This document shows positions 24,301 through 31,129 of a DNA stretch of 64,000 bases, piece by piece. The notes below the pieces were generated by a model. That model was given only the letters and a program-made list of their open reading frames with translations. It did no database searches and was not told the origin of the DNA. Origin of the DNA: Symbiodinium natans (Eukaryota; Sar; Dinophyceae; Suessiales; Symbiodiniaceae); the NCBI GenBank assembly GCA_905221605.1, contig CAJNDS010002074.1:442001-506000 (forward strand). The letters run 5' to 3'. The stretch's first letter is position 1; every line of letters begins with the position of its first letter. Both the position numbers and the translations under genes were made by a program.

Positions 24301-27300
24301 GCATTCCCGGCTCTCTTCTTGTTGGGCGTTGCTTCGACAGGGATCACCCTCTGCTTCTCGGAGATCGCAGCAGACACCACCGACCAATCGGTCCTTGTCG
24401 ATGACATCTGATCCGATGAGCCTGTCGCTGCCGCCGAGGTTCCCGGTCTGGAAGTCGGACTCCGAGGAAAGGGTGCCGACATGTCGCTCCCTGTCCCGAC
24501 ATAGCTCTGCTCCTTGGCCTTCTTGTCGTTCTCGTACCACCGGGCGAAGCGAACGAAGTCCGGGTCGGAGTTCGAATTGAGCTCCTGAAGACACCACTCC
24601 CCGTACTCCTTCGGAATCTCCTTGTACTGCAGCCCCTTCCACTTTCCGATGGGCATCAGGGTCTCCGCTGGGGTGTTGATGTTGTCGCGAATCATCCTCA
24701 GGAGGCTCCCCTTTGAGGTCTTGGGGACGAACTGAATTCCCAGCTCCTTGGCTTGTAGACGAAGCTGCTCCATGTTCATCTGGTGAAGGCGGGTCATTCT
24801 GGCTCCAACTTCCTGGTGCGCTTGCCGATGTTCTTGAATGCATGACTTGAGTTCTTCCACCGACCAAGAGTGGTGCACCAGGAGACCCACCCGATTGCAT
24901 TCTTCCAACAGCTGCGCTTTGGTCATCTTGCTGATCGCCGGGGGATTGCCGCATGCTCGAGGCTCCATCGGCTGCCGGTCGCGAAGGAGTAGGCAGGGGC
25001 CGACCGAAGCTCTTACTGAGCACAGTCCTTCCAATCCAAAGCAGCGGAAGTGAAGATTCGGAGTCGCTCTCAACCGTCCATCGGTCTACTACAGTTTCCA
25101 ACCACCTCTCAGAACTGCAACAAACCGCTTCTGTGCTCCTAATGTCCCCAAGGCTAGTCAGCAACATATCCTTCAGCATGGAAGAATGCGTGCGCCATGT
25201 GGAGGGGTTGAACTGTGCCCTTCTCGGCGTTACATGTACTCGTATCCAGGCGTCGTCTCTTTCAACCCAGAAGTCCCCAGTGACCTTCGTAGCTTGCCGC
25301 CAAGATAGGAAAGTACTGTGCTGGAAACGGGGGTGGATGAGCATACTTTTGACCCCAGGGTCTAACTTCTTGTCGTGGAAGAGGTTCAACATGGAAGACC
25401 TCCTATCGGTTGACCCAGCAGCACAAGCAATGGCGTACACCATGTATTCTCGCGACTGCAAGCGAAGGTCTTCAACTGGAAGGAGTGGATCCCCTGCCTC
25501 TGCTGGCTTCGCCGGCACGATGGGGATTGCCGGGTGACCGGATGCAGTTGTGACAAGGCGGTACCCCCTCAGTCCGACCTCGACAAAGTCGGCGTCGCCA
25601 GTCCCGACATTGTAGATCATGCCAAGTTTTCCCAGCACGGCTTTGGACAACAGCAACGGGATGTCGCCACTGATGATGGAAGTCTTGACCTCGACGATCT
25701 TATCACCCAGCTCGAAAGACACGATCACGTAGAAGGAGGAGTAGTAGACCTTGCCGGCCCCGAACCTGAAAGCTTCGCATTCCTTGTGCAAGGCCGGCTT
25801 CATCCCGAGGACTTCGAGGGCATCGGTGTAGTCCTGCAACCATCTCGTTCCAGCGACCGTCCTGGCGCAGGCGGTATCCGTGATGCCGAGCAAGGAGTGC
25901 TTGGAGTGTTTGACGGCGAACACTTCGGAGGGCAAGTTGTAGCACACCTCGACCTCCTTGACGTCCCCGCTCGCAGCAGCCCGATTGTTCGGACATTGGC
26001 TGTCCTTATGCCAGTGACCTCGTCTTCCACATCCTGAGCAAAAGGACTTTGCTTTCATTGCGCGGATCCTTTCCTCTCTGGCATTGCCCTCCTTTCCTCC
26101 ATCGCGGCCCTTGTCCTTGTCGGTGGCAACGTCGTAACCTCGGGACTTCTTCTGGTCTCGGTGCTTGGCCTTGGCATTCTGGAAGGCAACATAGGCAGTG
26201 GCTACTTCCTCAGCAACACCTTCTCCCTCTTCATCTCCAAGGGAGTCCGCATCGGAGTCGTCGTAGGCATCGGTCATGTGGGTGTTGTGCAGCTTCTTTC
26301 CTAGCGCCTTCCCAAGGTTTGCGATGTCCTCGATCATGGATGACCGCCGCCTGCTGGAGCTTCTGCAAGGAGTACGAGTTGCCGACACTCGCGAGGAGGT
26401 TGAGTTCAGCTGTCTCATCCAACTGAAGCCTGTCCACATAAACCCAAGCAGCACAAGCCTCCGGCAGGTTGCATCCCACTTCACGGAGTCGGGCATGGAG
26501 ACGGTCGTACTCGCTGTTATAGTCCCGGATACTCTGACCTGGTCGGCGACGAAGTCGCCGAAAGAACTCCGAGAAGGCCTTCCCGATGCGAGTGATCTCC
26601 AAGTCCAAGAAGCGAGCCGTGATCCAGGAAACCAGGTAGCTGACACCGCCGGCGCTGCTGAGCTGGTCGACATCGAGCTCTTCGGCGGCGACCCAAGCTT
26701 TGCCGCCCAAGTGCTGGTACAAGACCAGTCCCTGCTGCTGCGGAGGCAACAAGGTCATTCTTCGCCAGGCCTCTATTTGTCGAAGGTAGGACCTTGCCGA
26801 GGTCCCAACATCGTCGCCGTCTTCTGCTGAGAAGCTGGGAACGCTAAGCTTCTCGGAAGGTCGCCCCTGTGGCCTCGGGCGATCGTCCCATACTTGGTCG
26901 TCCGACCGGAAGCCTCCGCCAAAGTGCCGCCAGCCGGTCCATGCCCTCGTGGTACTGTCTTCATTCGTCCATTTGGTTCCACTTACTTCATCTCGGTGCG
27001 GATAATCGTACCCTTGCCGTCGGCCATCTCGCCCATCTGCCCAGGGATCTTCTTGAGCATGTCCAAAAGGACCGGGGTCCCAACGGCCGTCTCGACCATC
27101 TGCCGAGGGAGCTGCTTGAGGCTGCCAAGGATCTCGCCACCATCGGGGGGCATTGCTCGCATCTTCAGTCGAGGCAGTCCAACTCCCTTCTCGCCCACTA
27201 TCTGGCTGATAGTGACATTCCCAACGTCCAGATTCTCTATGACCGGCACGGCTTTGCCAGTTCGCCCACTCGGAATCTCGACTCTCCCATGCTCCTGAGC

Positions 27301-30300
27301 TTTGCTGTCGGCCCTCCCAAGAGCCTTGCTTCGCCCAGGGATCTCCTTCACTGGTCACACTAGGAGGGGCGTCTTCACGATCTCCCCTTTCAGCCGGCTC
27401 TTCAGGCTCATGCCCAGAACGAACACTCCCGTCGCCGCCATCGAACGGGATTGACATGGCTCGTCCCCACTACCCTAAGCCTAACCTAAGGAGCACACAG
27501 GCTCCGCTACCAATATGAAACACTAAGGGAACCACAAGACAGCAACCCGAAAACCCTACCCCGGGGGCCCGCCTGCACAGCCACAGCTGTTTTCTCTGCA
27601 TGGGCCGAACATGCCTTGCGGAAGTTGAAGGCCTTGCGACGGGTCAAAAGGGGGTCCGGGTTGCCCTAGATGGGAGATGATTCTTGAATGCCAATACGAG
27701 GACCATCATAAACATCATACAAAGGACGAAGAAGTTCTCTGTGCTTCACACTAAACCCTAAACCCTAAACCCTAAACCCTAAACCCTAAACCCAAAGCCC
27801 TAAACCCTATACCCTAAACCTTAAACCCAGGGCACCCTAATCTACAGCTTGTCCCCCATGTGAGGCTTCGATCGGTTTATCCAGGTGGAGCTCCCCGATG
27901 AGGACGTGTTAGGGCGCGAGTAGTGGAGCTCAGGGATTTCAGAGTTCGGTTTGGGGTTCAGGGTTCAGGGTTCAGGGTTTAGGGTTTAGGGTTTAGGGTT
28001 TAGGGTTTAGGGTTTAGGGTTTAGGATTTAGGGTTTCGGCTTTAGGGTTTAGTGTTTAGGATTTAGGGTTCATGAAGCGGGGCTCCTGGTCGAGGGCGTT
28101 AGGGGTTTGAGGGGTTCCGGTACCCCAAGCCCTTGTGAGACTTTAAGCCCGAGTTCCTCAAAGACCCAAGTATCTTGGACCCTGAAAGCCTTACTTAAGC
28201 CTTAAGCAAAACAGTTCTTGAGCTGCTCCTGCAGGAGGAGCGGAGAGAAATTTTTCGAATTCACGTCCGAAAGGCGCGGTCGGGCTCAGTGGAATACAGC
28301 AAGTAGGTCTTGCTTCAGTATGTAGAGAGGCCATGCTGGCGAGACAACATGTGACATCCCATGAGCGACATCAAATCGTTGCAGGGCAAGGCTTAGAGAA
28401 TCATAGAACAACCACCACAAAGGGTTCACCATGGACCCTCAACCCTCAACCCTCAACCCCGAACCCCAAACCCAAACCCCAAACCCTAAACCCTAAACCC
28501 TAAACCCTCAACCCTCTAGCCCCGAAACCGGCGGCAGGCAGACGAGAACCTGTCCGTGGAGGCTTGGCCCGGTGCGGGGGGAGTCTAAGCCTTTTTTGCG
28601 ATCTCTAAACCCTAAACCCTAAGCCCTTAAACCCACTTCAACCTTTCAACCCTTAGACCCCAAACCCTAGCCCCTAAATAAGCCCTAAAGCCACGAAGCA
28701 AAGCCAGTCTACAGGGATCTCAACCCGGGAGCCAGATACGCCGAAGCTTCAAGATTCCAAGCTGTACAGGCCCATTTAAAGTTCACCAACCATAAACCCT
28801 AAGCCCTAAACCCTAAGCCCTAAGCCCTAAGCCCTAAACCCTAGTTAAACCCTAAACCCTAGTTAAACCCTAAAGCCCAAACCCTCAAAGCCCAAACCCT
28901 AAAAGCGGAGGCGGGTACCGTCAGCTCTATCGCCGCGTCCTCGGCAGGCCTCTGCCCGTCCCGTGAGTTTCGTTGATTTGGGGGGGATGGCTCCACAAAG
29001 GCTTCAGAGTTTGGGGCGTGCAGGGTGTATGTGGTTTAGGAGGGGTTTCTAGGGTCTTCAGGCTTGTTAGGGTTTCTAGGGGTTATAGGCTGTTATAGGG
29101 GTTTATAGGTGTTTATAGGGTTGAGGGGAGGGGGTTGAGGCTCTAGGGTGAAACAAGTTTCTGGCGTCAGCTGTGCATAGCTGTGCTCGAGAGCACCCAG
29201 GAGACTTGCAATACCAGAGAGCCATGAATAGGGTTTTAGGGTTGTAGGGTCTGAGGGCTTTAGGGCTTTTGGGTTATAGGGCTGTAGGGTTGTACGTAGG
29301 GTCTGAGGGCTTCAGGGTTTGAGGGTTTGAGGGTTTGGGTTTGAGGGTCATAGGTTTTAGGGTTTAGAGTTTTCGGCATTTCGGGTTTTATGGTCTCCTC
29401 ACTGATTGTGGAAAGAAAATTTCTTGAATCGTGGAACTTCCAGCAACTTCCACCCCCATGCCCCGTAGATTGGCTTGCGGCTCAGGTTTTCGGATATTAG
29501 GATTTCGGGGCTTCCCTAAACCCTAAACCCTAAACCCTAAACCCTAAACCCTAAACCCTAAACCCTAAACCCTAAACCCTAAACCCTAAACCCTAAACCC
29601 TAAACCCTAAACCCTAAACCCTAAACCTGTAGGTTTCGTGTTGCGGGTTTCGTTGGAAGACAGGCTTCAGTGGGGCAGAGCTGGCCAACGTGGTGAACGA
29701 GGCGCCACAGTGATCGAAGCCCCCCTCCCCCCAGTCTGTAAGATCACGAAGCTCTGGGAACTCTATGCTTCCTTGAGACTTTGGGACTAGGCTTTAGGTT
29801 TAGACCCGAAGGAGGGTGGCTTGGGGGGAAGGAGTGTAGGCAGGGCCCACACCTTCAACACCAAGCAGAAACCCTTGGATTTTTCATTGCGGGGGAGATG
29901 CGGGGAGTTGGCTGGGGACACACAGGTACACCGCGGCCCCTGAAACACCCTAGCCTTCTTGTTGAAAGCCTGAAGGTCGAAAAACCAGGAACATGACACT
30001 GACGGTGGTAGTCGTGTCCATGAGGGGTCAATTTTGCAAGACTGCGCCTTTTGCTGTATGGGGGTTTGCGAAAAAACAGGGGTGCCCTTTTTGAGGGTCT
30101 CTTAAGGGGATCCGATTCTATTTAGGGTATAAAGGGGGGTACCGGGGTACCCCTGTTTGGGGAGATAACCGTACGGGCCTCGAACAGATTTTTACGAGAG
30201 CTAGCACGAGGGATCGTGCTGCTACTGTGCAGGCCATCTTCCTGGCCCTGCGAGACAAGAGATCCCAGCCCTCAGCGAAGGTTGGGCTGAATCTTACTGC

Positions 30301-31125
30301 TTCGTGGGCCCTGAATTAGGCAGAGCCTTGAACAACCCTAAACCCTAAACCCCAAACCCCAAACCCCAAACCCCAAACCCCAAACCCTAAACCCTAAACC
30401 CTAAACCCTAAACCCTAAACCCTAAACCCTAAACCCTAAACCCTAAACCCTAAACCCTAAACCCTAAACCCTAAACCCTAAAACTAAACCCTAAACCCTA
30501 AACCCTAAACCCTAAACCCTAAACCCTAAACCCTAAACCCTAAACCCTAAACCCTAAACCCTAAACCCTAAACCCTAAACCCCAACCCTAAACCCTGAAC
30601 CCTAAACCCTAAACCCTAAACCCTGCACCTGCAACCCAGGATTTTTGATTCTAATGCCCTAGTGGCTCCCGGGCGCTGCGGGTTTAGGGTTTAGGGTTTA
30701 GGGTTTAGGGTTTAGGGTTTAGGGTTTAGGGTTTAGGGTTTAGGGAATCAGCATCTTGGGCTCAATGGGGGTTGCCGCAAGCATGCCGTAGAAGCTCAGA
30801 GACGTCATGTGCAACTTTGCCAGGATTTTTCCAACGCCCTCGATCGTCGCAAGGCCACTGCAAAAATAAACCGTTTCACTCTAATCCCTAAACCCTCAAC
30901 CCTCATAAACCCTCCAAACCGTAAATCCTGAACCCGAAGCCCGAGATTGTAAAGCAGTCACTCTTTGCCCCGGACTTGGGGGAAGAGCCTGACACCCTAA
31001 ACCCTACATTCCTTCAGCGGCGTTGGCTCTTGGGAACAGCTGCTGTCTCCCTGCCCAGGCGGCCCGGAAGTTCGTGGGGAGCAGCAACGGCGCCGCGAAC
31101 GGCGACCTATCTGGCCTAGGCGGTC
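15489..31125 (+). CDS. FtsH-like AAA ATPase, many exons, one intron holding a retrotransposon
   Basis: Consecutive + strand exons spell the FtsH/AAA core in order: 15489-15540 (VYVGRGASRVRDLFKQA), 16881-16931 (MAPVVLFLDELDALG, Walker B), 17365-17400 (Ala-rich linker), about 17582-17630 (QTLNQILTELDG), 17870-17926 (GIVVLGATNRQE, sensor 1), 18443-18473 (AIDPALLRPGR, arginine finger), 27865-27905 (FDRFIQVELPDED), 28235-28295 (EERREIFRIHVRK), 29664-29711 (GFSGAELANVVNEA) and about 31058-31125 (AARKFVGSS). Exons 18443-18473 and 27865-27905 join in phase across a 9391-bp GT-AG intron. Members of this family unfold and degrade membrane proteins in organelles. The Walker A exon and the M41 peptidase HEXXH exon were not found, so the gene is partial here, decayed, or those exons escaped me. 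Introns contain large telomere-like arrays. Confidence 0.8.
15553..16108. repeat. CCCTAAA arrays interrupted by short unique pieces (FtsH-like intron)
   Basis: Runs at 15553-15722 and 15975-16108 are separated by CCCAAAG variants and a partial inverted-repeat element (15886-15947). All lie within one intron of the FtsH-like gene. Confidence 0.92.
16661..16869. repeat. CCCTAAA array directly before an FtsH-like exon
   Basis: About 30 units, nearly perfect, ending 11 bp before the exon that starts at 16881. It therefore occupies the 3' end of the intron, where the branch point would be expected. Confidence 0.96.
18237..18397. repeat. Mixed CCCTAAA / CCCTCAA array
   Basis: CCCTAAA units flank a block of about nine consecutive CCCTCAA units. 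The 18398-18442 remainder leads into the 31-bp arginine-finger exon of the FtsH-like gene. Confidence 0.94.
19329..19491 (-). repeat. 3' LTR, truncated at its outer end
   Basis: Identity with 27588-27750 is complete, and it extends 2 bases further on the inner side (165 bp in all). The pol frame runs into this LTR and stops at 19407-19409, so about the last 28 codons lie in U3. The sequence left of 19329 bears no likeness to the remaining part of the 5' LTR. That part was deleted or replaced, and the junction lies next to CCCTAAACC. Confidence 0.88.
19407..20276 (-). CDS. Copia RNase H and C-terminus
   Basis: RNase H H-fold: Asp 33 (LVYHDAAWAN) and Glu 125 (TFGAETQACVEG) are present, and AWVPSPAQLGDILTK (Asp 219) closes the domain. 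The position usually read as TDCxSLYD is LSRSLYD here, so one expected catalytic Asp seems to be missing; this judgement is from memory of the family. The C-terminal ~28 codons lie in the 3' LTR and stop at 19407-19409. Confidence 0.88.
   Translation of the reverse strand: MKTFASRTTYRFEPRLEFHPLDPDNMVTLVYHDAAWANAFEGDIGEEGFELYEDDKVAGLQRDVPPSFHAGRKAKRQNSRVASQLGGLILFANKTSIGRQAGHVNVVDWKSRAGQRVCRSTFGAETQACVEGLEGGQYVRSFYESLVEGEIIEVQQAKMPLLCLSRSLYDHLHKQGVPRVPQDRRLAIDLAALRQQLKFERWSSKLPLAWVPSPAQLGDILTKPQDSKSWWADIAAQLLIPVACDEGDGLANRRFVIDGRTSVKHRELLRPLYDVYDGPRIGIQESSPI
20245..20340 (-). CDS. RT-RNase H connection in a third frame
   Basis: A short stretch reads RPDLTCGISLTQQVQKAPT, then YEDIRFTNNL. This is the conserved copia connection (TRPDL...S.....PT..D....N). 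It lies in a frame different from both neighbours, so two indels about 90 bp apart flank it. Confidence 0.8.
20322..21287 (-). CDS. Copia reverse transcriptase
   Basis: Motif A is SAGDIRCAFLTGG (Asp 117) and motif C is THVDDLLVV (Asp 223-224), so the catalytic Asp triad is intact. KSRLVIAGH and APTLSRTGLL are the usual copia fingers motifs. The frame ends at TGA 20322-20324. The canonical continuation (QTRPDLTCGISLTQQ) is in another frame from about 20335, so an indel lies near 20335. Confidence 0.93.
   Translation of the reverse strand: MTRRSSSSPQKGCSGMKSLETSDWIRENISSDRILRCRWAYKDKNWARRRNAGADAQNIPWKCKSRLVIAGHTDPDLGSSQLTTDAPTLSRTGLLCLMQRLANGLREQDPWTVSAGDIRCAFLTGGYLRREEELFLHQPNTGFPGLHPRQLVRIKKNIFGLATSPHEWWQDLQSGILDMEIEHEDGVFKFCQSPMDPCVFALRRWDGKKFSGRAVAFVGTHVDDLLVVGPGSLADKMKEQLSRTFPIDSWEQDVFNYVGVEIVCTKDSVRVNQTGYVDTRLFLLPLPKGCRDEDLVGVDLIADNRSLAGASPGSPLKQDLI
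21220..21807 (-). CDS. Integrase-RT linker
   Basis: The frame opens with the end of the integrase barrel (GGNYWISRNGRCRL, ApEHLRPSGPEE) and continues as an acidic linker (DEDDTYDG, DPDEEMAVAEEDP) with a basic patch (RRLKRKTAPG). It runs to NDQKELFKSAERVQWDEV, which is the lead-in to the reverse transcriptase. Sense passes to another frame at about 21240. Confidence 0.75.
   Translation of the reverse strand: MAPAKEPPEGIVGNEGGNYWISRNGRCRLTAPEHLRPSGPEEVGELLQMRGVQREVARLLEADLDEDDTYDGDQMVSDLDLDLQGYSPTELDPDEEMAVAEEDPLLDANEGVVLEADEGEEMRRPTRRLKRKTAPGDVDWDAEPHQAMIMKRDLTKRGVEKRQEKELRWSEIPNDQKELFKSAERVQWDEVPRNQ
21720..22097 (-). CDS. Integrase C-terminal region
   Basis: The frame carries CENQLRRRCGHSPFSWVFGR, DPRMPEDLLD and VRSAARIAFHKSQGNDRLRK, then YEIGEPVHFW. 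This is the copia integrase tail (SPxxWVFGR...R.a..af...d...lr.al...R) and its small beta-barrel. It joins the upstream integrase only after a frame change near 22050, and the downstream frame after another near 21800. Confidence 0.82.
   Translation of the reverse strand: MCDECENQLRRRCGHSPFSWVFGRDPRMPEDLLDPDSGERVTWDVSAESKFQRQMAVRSAARIAFHKSQGNDRLRKALMQRARTTSRPYEIGEPVHFWHQPKNRRRGSSAMKAATTGSAAMGDVA
22060..23400 (-). CDS. Copia integrase
   Basis: This is the later part of the frame open from 23785 to 21926. In that frame the zinc-binding domain has H377 and H382 (HQNLGHP) with C410 and C413 (CQVC). The catalytic triad is D440 (VGADLLF), D499 (MSVDLEGG) and E534 (AGITERQG), with 34 residues between the second Asp and the Glu, as in DD35E integrases. 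The linker at residues 240-300 (HFVCAASPRELRLHMHDLP) is unassigned. Near 22050 the sensible reading shifts to the next frame. Integrase inserts the cDNA into the host genome. Confidence 0.93.
23410..24090 (-). CDS. 2-oxoglutarate/Fe(II)-dioxygenase-like module inside the copia polyprotein
   Basis: The start of the module is in the frame ending at 23713 (LFGLFTHGGVHGLTKAT, about 23840). It continues after a frame change in the frame opening at 23785 (ARYVNAFGKFHLPEG). In that frame residues H33 and D35 (VHCDYNN), then GGELW (54-58), H105 (LKHAVLPW) and R114 (GDRWSLVY) form the HxD...H...R signature. H105 to R114 is +9, the spacing seen in prolyl-hydroxylase-type 2OG oxygenases, where H, D and H hold iron and R binds 2-oxoglutarate. 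I recall similar segments from other dinoflagellate retrotransposons but cannot check this. Fold assignment is inference from motif order. A sequence-degenerate non-enzymatic domain is the main alternative. Confidence 0.62.
24174..24990 (-). CDS. Retrotransposon polyprotein segment with SAP-like helices
   Basis: Sense resumes in a different frame at about 24930 (MTKAQLLEECNRVGLLVHHS) with a helix-turn-helix of SAP-like appearance (SVEELKSCIQEHR). It continues with LRLQAKELGIQF and a module with GKWKGLQYKEIPKEYGEWC. The frame, open from 25073 to 24174, ends with a Glu-rich coiled coil (DEEALEEIRRLEAQLAVLKN). The segment lies between protease and the oxygenase-like module. It may bind nucleic acid or be structural. 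The GKWKGLQYKEI-type motif looks like one found next to nuclease-type modules, but I cannot assign it. Confidence 0.6.
25080..26345 (-). CDS. Gag C-terminus with CCHC zinc knuckle, then aspartic protease
   Basis: This is part of an open frame spanning 23713-26673. Coding sense begins near 26345 (MIEDIANLGKALGKK). A zinc knuckle lies around 26040-25993: C-x2-C-x4-H-x6-C (FCSGCGRRGHW...QC), two residues longer than the usual x4 spacing before the last Cys. The protease active site is LLGITDTACARTVAG, with the catalytic Asp codon at about 25878. The usual DTGA is DTAC here. Downstream residues give a plausible retropepsin fold and then a linker. After about 25080 the biologically sensible reading moves to another frame, although this one stays open. 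Confidence 0.82.
26340..27457 (-). CDS. Retrotransposon gag (capsid-like), N-terminal frame
   Basis: The frame opens with ATG at 27455-27457 and runs to 26231, but the gag reading leaves it near 26340. The first ~190 residues are Gly/Arg/Trp/Asp-rich and disordered, with GRDGRWDPG-like repeats. The following ~170 residues are helical and include YLRQIEAWRRMTLLP, LVSWITARFLDLEITRIGK and SIRDYNSEYDRLHARLREVG, the pattern of copia gag capsid (UBN2/retrotrans_gag type). The start is the first ATG after the primer-binding site, about 40 bp downstream of it. Sense overlap with the next frame is confined to the frame change. Confidence 0.82.
27499..27511 (-). promoter_or_regulatory. Probable tRNA primer-binding site
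   Basis: On - the sequence is TGGTAGCGGAGCC, just inside the 5' LTR. TGG matches the CCA tail of a tRNA, and the whole resembles the TGGTATCAGAGC site that copia elements use with initiator methionine tRNA, with two or three differences. The primer identity is inferred. Confidence 0.65.
27515..27750 (-). repeat. 5' LTR of the copia element
   Basis: On - the segment begins TGTGAAGC and ends GTTTCA, so it has TG...CA ends, and the primer-binding site follows 3 bases later. The outer 163 bp (27588-27750) are identical to 19329-19491. The inner limit at 27515 is inferred from the CA dinucleotide and the primer-binding site, not from a second copy. Confidence 0.75.
29515..29628. repeat. CCCTAAA array (FtsH-like intron)
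   Basis: About 16 perfect units ending some 35 bp before the exon at 29664. Confidence 0.96.
30335..30745. repeat. Facing CCCTAAA and TTTAGGG arrays
   Basis: A CCCTAAA run (30335-30625, about 40 units, starting with CCCCAAA variants) is followed after about 55 bp by a TTTAGGG run (30681-30745). Together they could form a long hairpin. They lie in an intron of the FtsH-like gene. Confidence 0.95.
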
Positions 31126-31129
31126 CGTG

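Larger units (their letters stand above)
19329..27750 (-). mobile_element. Ty1/copia LTR retrotransposon, antisense inside an intron
   Basis: Read on -, the order is 5' LTR (27750-27515), primer-binding site, gag, CCHC knuckle, aspartic protease, a 2OG/Fe(II)-oxygenase-like module, integrase, reverse transcriptase, RNase H, 3' LTR (19491-19329). Integrase before RT defines Ty1/copia. The 3' LTR lacks the outer ~73 bp present in the 5' LTR, and no target-site duplication could be confirmed. The 5' edge abuts a CCCTAAA array directly. Coding capacity is spread over all three frames with about nine frame changes but no in-frame stops between them. It may be non-autonomous, or the frame changes may be assembly indels. 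Codon use is less extreme than that of the surrounding repeats. Confidence 0.93.
18474..27864 (+). other. 9.39-kb GT-AG intron of the FtsH-like gene
   Basis: The exon ending at 18473 is followed by GTGTGAG, and AG at 27863-27864 precedes the next exon. Joining them gives PGR-FDR without a frame change, the expected FtsH sequence. The intron contains a mixed CCCTAAA/CCCTCAA array (18237-18397 lies just upstream of its exon), TTTAGGG repeats at 18500-18640, an unassigned stretch at 18650-19320, the whole antisense copia element, and a CCCTAAA array at 27753-27815. An open frame at 18657-19049 is Cys-rich, resembles nothing I know and is probably fortuitous. Confidence 0.78.

Noticed and set aside
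20521-26426. Plus-strand open frames across the retrotransposon, some over 150 codons
   Set aside because: They are antisense shadows of the GC-rich pol and gag frames on - and carry no motifs.
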